Positions 8,580-17,346 of a DNA stretch of 64,000 bases are shown one piece after another. The first letter of the stretch is position 1; each line of letters starts with the position of its first letter. A program made the translations under genes and the position numbers. Origin of the DNA: Agarilytica rhodophyticola (GTDB taxonomy: Bacteria > Pseudomonadota > Gammaproteobacteria > Pseudomonadales > Cellvibrionaceae); assembly GCF_002157225.2 (NCBI RefSeq), contig NZ_CP020038.1:62001-126000 (forward strand), in the 5' to 3' direction. The notes beneath the pieces are model-generated. The model saw only the letters and a list, made by a program, of their open reading frames with translations. It did not search any database and was not told the origin of the DNA.

Positions 8580-9011
8580 TTATGATAACGAAGCTCTTCG
8601 TGAAGAAATAGCATTTTGCCTTTTCAATGTGTCTTCTTTTTCCATCTCTAATAAAGGGCCAGACTCCATACCTGTTAGCGGTGTTAAGTCATCTCGTTGT
8701 AGTCGTCCGTCGGCAACAAGAGATAGATAGCGGCAACAGCAAACTCTAAGAAAAGAAGTAAAATTTCCTAGATCATGTTTTGCATCCATAGCTTCGAGAT
8801 ACAACTTTGTAATTAACTGTGACACGGACAAATCATCTCTATCCGCTATTTCTCCAAGTGTCATCCAGAAAAAACTCTCTAAGCGTATCGAGGTTACTAC
8901 ACCATCAATACGCATAGATTTTGTGGAACATGTCCATAAACTGTCATCCGCGTCGACAAATAATCCGCACATAATTGATGTATTCTCCGATCCATTATTA
9001 GGCTTGTTCAC
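8580..9011 (-). CDS. Ribbon-helix-helix domain protein
   Basis: The 143-residue protein has a central ribbon-helix-helix-like stretch (SMRIDGVVTSIRLESFFWMT, then LSVSQLITKLYLEA and FTSFLRVCCCRYL), as in the family often attached to small regulatory proteins of unknown target. The start is a GTG at 9011, one base after the stop of the upstream DJ-1-like gene, so the two form an operon. The first bases of the gene fall in a sequence resembling a MITE end (9001-9027), so the N-terminal residues may derive from inserted DNA. DNA binding is inferred from the fold. Confidence 0.7.
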   Translation of the reverse strand: MNKPNNGSENTSIMCGLFVDADDSLWTCSTKSMRIDGVVTSIRLESFFWMTLGEIADRDDLSVSQLITKLYLEAMDAKHDLGNFTSFLRVCCCRYLSLVADGRLQRDDLTPLTGMESGPLLEMEKEDTLKRQNAISSRRASLS

Positions 9012-9027
9012 ACTAACTTAATAGCAT
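9001..9027 (+). repeat. MITE-end-like sequence overlapping a gene junction
   Basis: These 27 bases match 24 of 27 positions of the left end of the MITE at 52394. They cover the stop codon region of the DJ-1-like gene and the start codon of the RHH gene. The CTAG duplication is not preserved here. Either an old element end was captured into the coding junction or the match is chance. Confidence 0.4.
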
Positions 9028-9573
9028 ATTAAATTGCTTTAAAAATTCTGGATGAGCTGGCCACGCAGGTGCGGTGACGAGAAAACCATCTGTTATCGCA
9101 TCCTCCATGTCGAGGTCAATGTATTTGGCGCCCGCAGATCTCATTTCAGGAGCACAGGCAGGGTACGCCGATACTTTTAATCCCTCAATCACATTCGCGG
9201 CCGATAACATCTGGGGACCATGACAAATAGAGGCTACAGGCTTTTTCATATCAAAGAAGTGTTGCACCATAGCGATCACTTTGTCGTTAAGCCTTAGATA
9301 CTCTGGTGACCGCCCACCAGGTACATACAAGGCATCGTAATTGCCCGGATCTATATCTGTAAACGTGGCGTTTAGTGTGAAATTATGACCACGCTTTTCA
9401 GTATAGGTTTGGTCGCCTTCGAAATCATGAATTGATGTCGCAATAGTTTGGCCTGCCTTCTTATCAGGGCAAACAGCGTGCACAGTATGCCCCATTGCGA
9501 TTAGTGCTTGATATGGCACCATGTTTTCATAGTCTTCGACATAGTCACCGGTAATCATTAAAATTTTGCTCAT
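9013..9573 (-). CDS. DJ-1/PfpI-family protein
   Basis: This 186-residue class I glutamine amidotransferase-like protein has the nucleophile-elbow cysteine Cys117 in ASICHGPQM, the preceding Glu/Asp-rich strand ([13 protein letters not shown]) and [12 protein letters not shown]. The family includes deglycases, chaperones and intracellular proteases; the activity here cannot be told from sequence. It forms a two-gene unit with the RHH protein (one-base gap). Its ATG is preceded by AGGAGG-like sequence. Its 3' end (MLLS and stop) lies inside a MITE-end-like repeat, and a second partial copy lies just upstream at 9587-9600. Confidence 0.9.
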   Translation of the reverse strand: MSKILMITGDYVEDYENMVPYQALIAMGHTVHAVCPDKKAGQTIATSIHDFEGDQTYTEKRGHNFTLNATFTDIDPGNYDALYVPGGRSPEYLRLNDKVIAMVQHFFDMKKPVASICHGPQMLSAANVIEGLKVSAYPACAPEMRSAGAKYIDLDMEDAITDGFLVTAPAWPAHPEFLKQFNMLLS

Positions 9574-9586
9574 CTCTATCCTCCTG

Positions 9587-9600
9587 CCTAGGGCCTGTTA
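9587..9600 (+). repeat. Second partial MITE-end match
   Basis: CCTAGGGCCTGTTA is identical to the left flank plus end of the MITE at 52389-52402, including its CTAG target bases. It breaks off after 14 bases. Alone the match could be chance; its nearness to the longer match at 9001-9027 makes a remnant plausible. Confidence 0.3.
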
Positions 9601-9663
9601 GGTAAAGTAGAACATAAGTAATTTAACGACGGGTAGTAGGCGAATACTACACAAGTGTACAAG

Positions 9664-10530
9664 CTAAACTTCAATAGTAACTTTTCGATTGAGCTTTGCG
9701 TTGCCGCCGGCGAGTAGTGAAATAATACCGTTACTATTTGCCTCGACATCGACATATATTATGCTGGGGGAAGGTTTATCCATAAGATACCCTTGCTCTA
9801 TAGAAAACTGCAGTTTTTGGCATTCTGTTTGGCTACTATGTAAGTAACATGCCAATGGCCCAGCGGCCATTCCAGTTGCTGATTCCTCTTGGATACCGTA
9901 GCGTGGTGCGAACATTCTAGCTGTCGCATCGCTGTGGTTGTTAAATGTTTCGGTAGAAAACACATAGTACCCAACTAGATCCAGTGTTTCAGAAATAGTA
10001 TGAATTTTATCAAAGTTTGGTGTTATGTTCGCCAAATCTGCTTGGCTATTAAGCCCTAAAACAACGAACGAATTGCCCGTGTTAATTAGCTTCGGAGCAA
10101 ACATAATATGTTGCTTATTTACTCCTAGTGAGTCGAGAATACTTATTTGCTTATCGTCTATATCGTAATATTTAGGTGCTGATTGTTCCATATAAGCGCG
10201 CCCTTCTTTAATAAGTATCCGACGATTTCCTTCTATGGTTTCTTTACTCGACCACCCTTCTTCGAGACTACCTATTTGTGAGAGGTAACTGAAGGTAGCT
10301 ACGGTGGCATGTCCACAGTGAGCTATTTGACGTGTCGGAGTATAGAAATCTAGTTTGTAGCTAGCATTAGAAGATGAGGATACGAAAGCAGTTTCTGATA
10401 ATCCTACTGTTCTTGCAATAGATAGCTTTTGATCGTGGTTTAAATGGTCGGCTTGTAAAACGATACCTGCTGGGTTGCCACCTTCGCCACTATGGGTAAA
10501 TGCATTAACAATGATTGCCTCGACTTTCAT
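9664..10530 (-). CDS. PhzF-family isomerase-like protein
   Basis: The 288-residue protein has the PhzF pattern: N-terminal VNAFTHSGEGGNPAGIVL, then VGLSETAFVSS with the likely catalytic glutamate, IAHCGHATVATF, and in the second half ESATGMAAGPLACYL. PhzF proteins resemble diaminopimelate epimerase; the true phenazine enzyme isomerises DHHA, but most relatives are of unknown substrate. The ATG at 10530 is chosen because GGAGAG lies five bases before it; the frame also has an in-frame TTG four codons earlier. A MerR-type promoter lies 41 bases upstream, so it is probably the regulated output of the HDAC-MerR-PhzF group. Confidence 0.85.
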   Translation of the reverse strand: MKVEAIIVNAFTHSGEGGNPAGIVLQADHLNHDQKLSIARTVGLSETAFVSSSSNASYKLDFYTPTRQIAHCGHATVATFSYLSQIGSLEEGWSSKETIEGNRRILIKEGRAYMEQSAPKYYDIDDKQISILDSLGVNKQHIMFAPKLINTGNSFVVLGLNSQADLANITPNFDKIHTISETLDLVGYYVFSTETFNNHSDATARMFAPRYGIQEESATGMAAGPLACYLHSSQTECQKLQFSIEQGYLMDKPSPSIIYVDVEANSNGIISLLAGGNAKLNRKVTIEV

Positions 10531-10570
10531 GGTACTCTCCAAGTTCTCCGCTGTTGTACTTTGCCAGAGA

Positions 10571-10601
10571 TCTTAACGAGTTAGAGTATGCTCTAAGTCA
10601 A
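10571..10601 (-). promoter_or_regulatory. MerR-type promoter for the phzF-like gene
   Basis: On the minus strand TTGACT (10601-10596) and TTAAGA (10576-10571) are separated by 19 bp, longer than the normal 17, and the spacer holds the dyad TTAGAGCATACTCTAA. This is the arrangement that MerR-family activators untwist. It resembles the NmlR/AdhR subgroup sites. It overlaps the last codons of the merR-like gene itself. Confidence 0.75.
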
Positions 10602-10939
10602 GGGTTTTTTAGGCGCTTAATTTTCTGTTCTGTGACATCAATGTAATGCTTTATATCAGTTTCCTGGCGCTTTAGCTTGGAGAGGTGTAACTCAAGTATT
10701 GTCATCAAAGTACGATTTTCTTGCTGGTGATAGGCATGGGTATAGTCCTTTATTTTCTGTAAGGACATTCCTGAATTCTTTAAACATGCCACCCAGTTAA
10801 TCAGTTCTAAATCATCGTTATTGTAGTTTCGGTGTCCACTGGTATCTTTACTGGGTGTTTGTAATAAATGAATTTTTTCATAGTAACGGATAGTGTGAGC
10901 ACTGAGCCCTGACTTTTCACTTAACTCCTTGATTTTCAT
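10598..10939 (-). CDS. MerR-family regulator (NmlR/AdhR-like)
   Basis: The 113-residue protein has the MerR winged helix at its N-terminus (MKIKELSEKSGLSAHTIRYY, then HRNYNNDDLELINWVACLKNSGMSL) and a C-terminal coiled coil (about residues 75-110). No Cys is suitably placed for metal binding, which favours the small-molecule or carbonyl/thiol stress branch. It lies between the HDAC-like gene (17-base gap) and the phzF-like gene, and the downstream promoter with its dyad is the expected target. Confidence 0.9.
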   Translation of the reverse strand: MKIKELSEKSGLSAHTIRYYEKIHLLQTPSKDTSGHRNYNNDDLELINWVACLKNSGMSLQKIKDYTHAYHQQENRTLMTILELHLSKLKRQETDIKHYIDVTEQKIKRLKNP

Positions 10940-10956
10940 TTATTTTTACCTGCGCT

Positions 10957-11868
10957 CTATAAGTAGCGTCCAAATACGGTGTGAGCCTGTTCCACCACAA
11001 TAGCATGGCGTCTTGCCAGCGCATGTCGATCATCGTCATAGCCGCCACCTATCACTGTTGCCACGGGAATATTGTTTTGTTGACATAGAGATAAGACGGT
11101 ATGTTCTCGCTGCTTTATTCCCTCCAAGCTGATGTTGAGAAGCCCCAGTGGGTCACCCTTATAAACATCGACACCTGCGTCGTAGATGATAAGAGACGGT
11201 TGTAGTTGAGCAATAAGTTTACGTAATGTGGCTTCAACAATGTCAAGATACTCACGGTCTTCCATATGCTTAGGCAGAGCAATATCTAAGTCGCTGTTGG
11301 GCTTACGCACCGGGAAATTTTTCTCACAGTGTATTGAACAGGTAAAGACTTGTGGCTCGTTTTGTAAAATTGTCGCTGTGCCATCGCCTTGGTGAACATC
11401 GCAATCGAAAATAAGGATATTGCCAAGCTTACGCTTTTTTACCAGTGCTAATGAAGCTATTGCAAGGTCGTTAAGGACACAAAAGCCTGAGGCGAAGTCA
11501 TGGTGAGCATGGTGAGTTCCTCCTGCCAAGTGACATGCGATACCATATTCCATTGCTAGCGAGGCACTTACCAGTGTGCCATTGGGCGAGATGAGCGTTC
11601 TTCGCTTTAGGCCTTCACTCCAAGGTAGACCCATACGGCGAATTTCCTTTTCAGTCTGGCTGTTGGTGATAAAGCGATTGAGATAATCTGGGCAGTGAGC
11701 CAACTCAATAATGTCTTGTTTTGCAGTTCCCGGTCGGTAAGTATTCTGGGCTTTTACTATACCGTTGGTTGTCAGATAGTCATGTAACAGTCGGAACTTC
11801 TCCATTGGGAAGCGGTGTCTATGACTAAAGCTATAGCTATAAGATGGGTGACTAACAATGGGTATCAT
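10957..11868 (-). CDS. Histone deacetylase-family (class II/AcuC-like) amidohydrolase
   Basis: The 303-residue protein shows the HDAC zinc-amidohydrolase motifs in order: HLAGGTHHAHHDFASGFCVL with the catalytic His pair, ILIFDCDVHQGDGTA with zinc ligands Asp and His, and YDAGVDVYKGDPLG with the third zinc ligand. Bacterial members deacetylate acetyl-lysine, acetylpolyamines or related amides. The substrate here is not known. It is the first gene of the HDAC-MerR-PhzF unit on the minus strand and is divergent from the small membrane gene at 11964. Confidence 0.9.
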   Translation of the reverse strand: MIPIVSHPSYSYSFSHRHRFPMEKFRLLHDYLTTNGIVKAQNTYRPGTAKQDIIELAHCPDYLNRFITNSQTEKEIRRMGLPWSEGLKRRTLISPNGTLVSASLAMEYGIACHLAGGTHHAHHDFASGFCVLNDLAIASLALVKKRKLGNILIFDCDVHQGDGTATILQNEPQVFTCSIHCEKNFPVRKPNSDLDIALPKHMEDREYLDIVEATLRKLIAQLQPSLIIYDAGVDVYKGDPLGLLNISLEGIKQREHTVLSLCQQNNIPVATVIGGGYDDDRHALARRHAIVVEQAHTVFGRYL

Positions 11869-11963
11869 AGGCCCTTAGGATCATCGATTTTTTTGTTTAG
11901 TGCCTGTAACCTTTTATTACCTGAAAACTTGTTTATATTGACCCCGAGTAGAGCTTGTTAAGT

Positions 11964-12314
11964 ATGCTTGAAAAGCTTGCAGAAAAATTATACCGCTATT
12001 ACCAGGAAGCCAAGGCATATATCATTTTTACCTTGGTGGTTTTTGGTATTGCCATGCTCCATAATCACTACGGCACTTGGGTCGATGGCCATGGACTATC
12101 CAATATCGTGTTGTTTCTACAGGTGTTCGGCGACGTTATTCTATTAGGTTTTTGTTTGTGTGTCTTATTTCTATGTTTTATATATGCATTTCACCCCGAG
12201 CTAAATGGTAAGCATCAGCACAACAATAAAAAGTTAATGCTTGCTTACTTCCTGAGTGCTATGTTCTCTATTAGCGCAGGTGTATTGTTATTAAAAGTGA
12301 TTCTTAACTTCTAA
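11964..12314 (+). CDS. Small membrane protein of unknown function
   Basis: The 116-residue protein from the ATG at 11964 has three hydrophobic helices: around residues 18-36 (IIFTLVVFGIAML), 45-75 (a long one, IVLFLQVFGDVILLGFCLCV) and 90-113 at the C-terminus. A short His-rich cytoplasmic loop (GKHQHNNKK) lies between the second and third. No family is recognised. The TTG three codons earlier is an alternative start. It is convergent with the Mpo1-like gene. Confidence 0.65.
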   Translation: MLEKLAEKLYRYYQEAKAYIIFTLVVFGIAMLHNHYGTWVDGHGLSNIVLFLQVFGDVILLGFCLCVLFLCFIYAFHPELNGKHQHNNKKLMLAYFLSAMFSISAGVLLLKVILNF

Positions 12315-12340
12315 CATTTGAGCCAGCTGAGCCAAGCTTA

Positions 12341-12652
12341 CTATTTACCGCCGTTAAAAGTTTTGCGCAGCCACCAGCGTGTACCTACAAGTAAAAAGCG
12401 CCAATCTTTAAAGAATTCTGGTGCATTCTTTTCGTAGTAGTGGCCGACAAACTGAAAGATCCAGCCAACCACAAAGAGCAGTAGTGAAAATTTCCAAAGG
12501 CTGGGTATTAGAAGAGAAAAAGGAAGTAACAGAATCGATGCAACTATCATTGGAATGCCGATAGTGTGGCACTTTCTATTGATTGGGTGCTTATGCCCTT
12601 CAGCATATTCGTGAACCCAATCATCCCAAGACTTTTCGCTGAAAAGTGCCAT
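12341..12652 (-). CDS. Mpo1/DUF962-family membrane protein
   Basis: The 103-residue protein from the ATG at 12652 matches the Mpo1-like (YGL010w, DUF962) family: WDDWVHEYAEGHKHPINRKCHTIGIPM at the N-terminus (histidines that bind iron in yeast Mpo1), two membrane helices, and VGHYYEKNAPEFFKDWRFL. Yeast Mpo1 is a dioxygenase in 2-hydroxy fatty acid breakdown; bacterial function is untested. GGTGG precedes this ATG, favouring it over the in-frame start at 12685, which would overlap the upstream DUF938 gene. Confidence 0.85.
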   Translation of the reverse strand: MALFSEKSWDDWVHEYAEGHKHPINRKCHTIGIPMIVASILLLPFSLLIPSLWKFSLLLFVVGWIFQFVGHYYEKNAPEFFKDWRFLLVGTRWWLRKTFNGGK

Positions 12653-12665
12653 AGTTGTACCACCT

Positions 12666-13259
12666 TTAACCTTTTTGCCAAACAATTAACCTATTATTTG
12701 CCGGCATAGTGTTATCTTCAAGTAAATTTAAGCCAAATTTGCTTGCAAATGCATCCACTTCTTCGAAGTGCCGAATTGCTTGATGAGCACCTCTTTCAGC
12801 CAACCAAATATCAAATTGCCGATTACTATCGCTGGTGTATTCACCACCATAATTAAAGGGCCCATAAACAGCAAAAAGACCCTGTGGTGGAAGCATTTGG
12901 CCAACTTTTTGTACTGTCAGCTGAACTAGCTCCCAGGGCATAATGTGAAAAGTATTCGCGGTGTATGCTGCGTCACATGTTGTTGGCCAACCATCCTGCT
13001 GCACATCTAGTTCGATTACTGGCAATAGGTTTTCAAGGGGGAATTCTTGATGCCACATATGGATACCTGGCAAATTCTCCTGACGATCGCTGGCTTGCCA
13101 CTCCAAATGAGAAAGCGCCTTGGCAAAGTGTACACTGTGCTGGCCTGTACCGGAGCCAATTTCTAAAACACGCTTTGTACTATTAAATATGCGCGTTAGT
13201 TGATCTAATATATGTTCTTTGTTTTTTTCACAAGCATTTGAAAACGGTTTTTCTTGCAT
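12666..13259 (-). CDS. DUF938-family SAM-dependent methyltransferase
   Basis: The 197-residue protein has the SAM-binding motif VLEIGSGTGQHSVHFAKAL near residue 32, then WQASDRQE, the DAAYTANTFHIMPW motif and VYGPFNYGGEYTSDSN, all characteristic of DUF938. The substrate is unknown. It sits 13 bases upstream of the Mpo1-like gene on the same strand, suggesting a two-gene unit. Length is typical (about 200). Confidence 0.9.
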   Translation of the reverse strand: MQEKPFSNACEKNKEHILDQLTRIFNSTKRVLEIGSGTGQHSVHFAKALSHLEWQASDRQENLPGIHMWHQEFPLENLLPVIELDVQQDGWPTTCDAAYTANTFHIMPWELVQLTVQKVGQMLPPQGLFAVYGPFNYGGEYTSDSNRQFDIWLAERGAHQAIRHFEEVDAFASKFGLNLLEDNTMPANNRLIVWQKG

Positions 13260-13373
13260 AAGTATTGATCTTCTATAGGAAAGATAAAGATTTGCGATAG
13301 GCCTTATATTAAATGCTTCTGTAGACTTTAAAGTCGTCTATAGGTTCCTAGTTTGTTGACAGGCCTTAGCATG

Positions 13374-16300
13374 CTACCTTTTAAATAGCCTGCCAATTGT
13401 CTGTACAAGAAATGAATTACCTTGCAGTTGTTCGCCAATATAAGCAGAAGCTCTAGAGGCGCTCTCAGATACATATTTTAGAGCATCTCCAATTGTAGGA
13501 GGAGCTGTCCTTTCCTGCATACGATCTCGATATTCGTTTAACAAACGCACCATACCTTTATCATCGGCTTTGAAGGCTATGTCATATAATTCTTGGTACT
13601 GACTTGGATAAACTTTAACGCGTTCTGATGCTAAAAGTTCGCGGGCTATATTAATATTTTTATGAATTACTGCATACTTTATGGGAGAAAAACTCTCGCC
13701 TTCTTCAGAATTGTAGAATTCTTTATTTGGGTCAGGTACTTTTGCCGAACCTAGAAGTACCTTTAACATTTTACTTTTTTCATTGTTATTACTTCCAGTC
13801 AGTCGATGGAATATGGTAACGCCAGAGCTACTTTGCAGATCTGGAATAACATCAACTACTGGGGATTCAAGTAATACCTTTAATGCTTGGGTATGATGAG
13901 CTGTAGGGTTATGTTGCGTAATAAGAGTATTAACATATTGAGTTAGCATTGCTGGCTTCATTGCTTTTTCAGAGTGTACTAACGCCTCAATAATATCAAG
14001 ATGACCAGAATTTGCAGCCATAATTAAAGGGTTATTCTTATCATCTGTAGGGTATTTTATCTTATCGGATTTTAACAAGAGCGCTACCGCTGCTTTATTT
14101 CCTCTCGCCGCAGCGTGAGTGATTGGTGTCATCCTTGCATTTACGTTCGTAGTTTTGTTGGTGTTATCTGCGCAGCCTTGATCACAAAGGTATTTGAGCA
14201 TTTTTAAGCTAGTATTTTCTGCTGCAGTGTGTGCTGGTGTCTCACCTTTATCATTTGTGCCCAGAAGTTGTGGCCGCTTGATATTGGGAAATATTTTTTT
14301 AAATCTTTCCACATCATCTACTATTGCACAGTTATCGGCAAGGAGGTTTCGCTGTGACGGATTTCGAAGCATCTGTTCACGATCTTCTGCAGTCATAGCA
14401 TCGTAGTGGTTTAGTAATAGCTTGGTAAGTTCCTTATTACTCGATTTTTTTGCCAGATGGAATAGCTCCATATATTGATCTGGCGAAACTTTAAGATCTT
14501 TAGCGGCCAATAGTTCTTTGACCATAACTACGTTATTTGCTCGCACAGCAAGTTTAATAGGTGAGAAAGACTCCTGATGACTCTCAGCATAATATTGTTG
14601 ATTAATATTACCTATGACTTTTGGCGATGCTAATAAATCTTTAAATATTTCAATATGCGCCTTACTTTTTTTCCCCGCAAGCAAATGAAATAAATTGAAG
14701 TTGATTGGTGCTGAAAATCCTGGGTTATCAGTTACTGCCATCGGGATTTTCCTAATATTAGGTGAATCCAGTAATGTTTTAACCACTTTTACATGGTTAT
14801 CAGAAATATCTGAGTTTTCGGTTATACCTATTAAATAATCTGTAATACCTTCTTTTTTATCTACTTTCTCTGAGTTGGCAATTTGCTTAACCATATCAAA
14901 ATTACCAAAATGTGCTGCTAGATATAGAGGGTTGAGCTTGGGAGCGATAGGATATTCCACTTGTTCTGAATTTAGTAGCACTTCCATAGCTGCTAAATTA
15001 TCTTCATAAGTTGCTTTTAAGATTGGAGATATTGCATGTGATATTACGACATCTCCATATTCGATATGTTCACTGTCCAAATTAGCACATCCTTGATTAG
15101 AAAGATGCTCAAGCATTTTCAAACTATTATTTTCAATTGCTGTATGTGCTGGTGTGGCGCCATTAAGTTCTTCAAAACCAAGGGATTTTGGGTCTTGAAT
15201 ATTTGGTAAAAATGCTTTGAACATCGCTACATCGTCCATGACTGCGCAGCTATCTGCAAACTTATTAGTTTTTGATACATCCAAAGCTAAGCGATTACCG
15301 TAACGAGCCATGATAACATCTTTCTGTGGATGAAAAAGTAAGTTACTAGGGTCTATTTCTATTCTTTTTCCTTCTAAACTTTCCAAGCCTGCTAATGCCG
15401 TTAGTGGAGCATTATTCTCTAGTAAAGCACGGAATACTTTTTCTTGGGTTTTGGCAGTATGGTCTAGTGCAGGTTTTTCTGTGCGAAGGTTTACGCCATC
15501 TTTCGCGATTGATCTTTCTAAATTAACTAATTTACCCAAACTATCTTCAATATTTTTTATCTTCTCACTTGCTAATTTATCATCTTGTAAAAGCAAACTT
15601 TCTAGTTGATCTAAGCCTTTAATAATTTCTCTGTACTCAGAATTTTCATTGTTTTTTACAATGCCACTTTTTTCTCCCAGCTGCTGAAGTATATTACCTA
15701 GTAAGATTATACTTCCACCTCTAAATTCATTACTTAATGAGTGTAAAAAATCAACGACTGCACTAGCTTTTTCTGCGAGTATTTCTGTAGGTTGACCTTC
15801 TCTTAAATCATTACTAATTTCGCTAGCGACTTTGTTTGGGTTAGCGAAAGCTATATTAAAAATTTCTTTATATTTAGCTTGATCTTCTTTTGTTTTTTTA
15901 ATATCGCTACGAATATATTGCTTTTCTATAATTTCTTTATAATCTCGAGCTAGAGCGGAAAGATCGGCACCAATAAGATCGTCTTCATCATTAAATGAAC
16001 ATAGTTTATTATATACATATTTTCGAATATCGAAGTCTTTACCTGATTCTTTAGCGTCTTTTATAAGAGCTTTAAAAACGGAGGTTTTCTCTAGCTGTTC
16101 TTTAGGTTTGCCATCCAGATAAGCACTTTTTTCTAGATCTTCGTATTCATTAATATTGCGCTTTCCATCTCCAATAAATTTCTCAAGTATTCTGCTGACA
16201 CTAGTCAGTTCACTTTCTGCAATAACCTTTAATTTGTTAGCAGTGCCCTGCTGTAAGCCACTAACAACTTGATAAATACTATGTGCTGGAAAGCTTTTCA

Positions 16301-17078
16301 TTGGGGTTTTAGCAAAACTATCCTTTGCTTTAGCAAGAGTGTCTGGTAGGTAAGTAGAATTTTCTAGAGCAACAGGAATGTGGGTATGGATTCCCGAATA
16401 CACACCTCTTGTCAATTTATGTGCCTGTATGCTACTGCTAATATACTCCGATACACTATCATTAATAATATCTCGGTTCGATGTCATCTGACCGAGAAGC
16501 TCATAGAGATCTTTATTGAGCGCAGGTACGCAATCCCCCATCGGGTCGCCTGGCCATATAGTTAAGTATTTTGCTTGTTCTTCTTTTGATTCCCTAGAAA
16601 GTAATGTGGCAAAGCTAGAAATGTTTTTTATTAACATTAAAATTGCATCAGACTCGACCTGGGATTCCAATTTTTTGCGTAACTTGCCTTCGTTGCCGTA
16701 TATGTATTGTAATTCCTTTGGCAGAGTAATTTCTGGGGATCCCTTTGAGAAAACATCCAACAATTGATTAATATGACTTGTTAACTGTTGCTTTTCAATT
16801 TCGTTATTTGGAGCCTTTTTATGTAAACTCTTGTACAAGCTACTCCAATCTGTATTAAAAATTGGAAAGCGCTGCTGCATTGCTGAACCATCCAACTTAT
16901 CCAGCCTTGCAATTTCTTTTTCTGCGTGTGCTAACAGACTCTTTTTGGCAATAGGGAAAAAAACATCGGAAATATTACAGCCTTTAATAATAGAAGAGTC
17001 TAATTTTGTAGACTTAGGCTTCTCTAACGGAGTATTTAAATGGGAAGCCGATTGAGACGAAGCGGCAGCGTTTAGCAT
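13374..17078 (-). CDS. Large ankyrin-repeat protein with internal duplication, effector-like
   Basis: The 1234-residue protein has a helical, charged N-terminal half (about 1-590) without a recognised family. Its C-terminal half is made of two homologous blocks of about 300 residues, starting at residues 607 (FADSCAVMDDV) and 913 (LADNCAIVDDV). Each contains ankyrin repeats such as GATPAHTAIENNSLKML and GETPAHTAAENTSLKML. The last 45 residues are a non-repeat tail. There is no signal peptide or membrane segment. Base composition looks more AT-rich than the neighbours, hinting at transfer. Ankyrin proteins of this size are common as secreted effectors, which is inference. It is divergent from the 883-residue gene. 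Confidence 0.85.
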   Translation of the reverse strand: MLNAAASSQSASHLNTPLEKPKSTKLDSSIIKGCNISDVFFPIAKKSLLAHAEKEIARLDKLDGSAMQQRFPIFNTDWSSLYKSLHKKAPNNEIEKQQLTSHINQLLDVFSKGSPEITLPKELQYIYGNEGKLRKKLESQVESDAILMLIKNISSFATLLSRESKEEQAKYLTIWPGDPMGDCVPALNKDLYELLGQMTSNRDIINDSVSEYISSSIQAHKLTRGVYSGIHTHIPVALENSTYLPDTLAKAKDSFAKTPMKSFPAHSIYQVVSGLQQGTANKLKVIAESELTSVSRILEKFIGDGKRNINEYEDLEKSAYLDGKPKEQLEKTSVFKALIKDAKESGKDFDIRKYVYNKLCSFNDEDDLIGADLSALARDYKEIIEKQYIRSDIKKTKEDQAKYKEIFNIAFANPNKVASEISNDLREGQPTEILAEKASAVVDFLHSLSNEFRGGSIILLGNILQQLGEKSGIVKNNENSEYREIIKGLDQLESLLLQDDKLASEKIKNIEDSLGKLVNLERSIAKDGVNLRTEKPALDHTAKTQEKVFRALLENNAPLTALAGLESLEGKRIEIDPSNLLFHPQKDVIMARYGNRLALDVSKTNKFADSCAVMDDVAMFKAFLPNIQDPKSLGFEELNGATPAHTAIENNSLKMLEHLSNQGCANLDSEHIEYGDVVISHAISPILKATYEDNLAAMEVLLNSEQVEYPIAPKLNPLYLAAHFGNFDMVKQIANSEKVDKKEGITDYLIGITENSDISDNHVKVVKTLLDSPNIRKIPMAVTDNPGFSAPINFNLFHLLAGKKSKAHIEIFKDLLASPKVIGNINQQYYAESHQESFSPIKLAVRANNVVMVKELLAAKDLKVSPDQYMELFHLAKKSSNKELTKLLLNHYDAMTAEDREQMLRNPSQRNLLADNCAIVDDVERFKKIFPNIKRPQLLGTNDKGETPAHTAAENTSLKMLKYLCDQGCADNTNKTTNVNARMTPITHAAARGNKAAVALLLKSDKIKYPTDDKNNPLIMAANSGHLDIIEALVHSEKAMKPAMLTQYVNTLITQHNPTAHHTQALKVLLESPVVDVIPDLQSSSGVTIFHRLTGSNNNEKSKMLKVLLGSAKVPDPNKEFYNSEEGESFSPIKYAVIHKNINIARELLASERVKVYPSQYQELYDIAFKADDKGMVRLLNEYRDRMQERTAPPTIGDALKYVSESASRASAYIGEQLQGNSFLVQTIGRLFKR

Positions 17079-17346
17079 TGTAATAGCTATCTCATTTAGT
17101 TTGAGTCAAAGTTCTTGAGAAACTGACTAACTTTAAAAATGCATTGTTAAAAGAAAAAACTGTCTAATACAGATAGGACTAATGTGCTATCTAAACTAAG
17201 ACTTTGATTTAATTTTAGTGAGCATTCTTGCCTTAAGGTTCACGTGAATAGAGTTATAAGTAACCGTTATTGAAAGTGAACTAATAGATTTATAAAGTAA
17301 CAAATGTACTTACCTAAGTAAGTTTACATAATTTGCTGGCGCAAAT

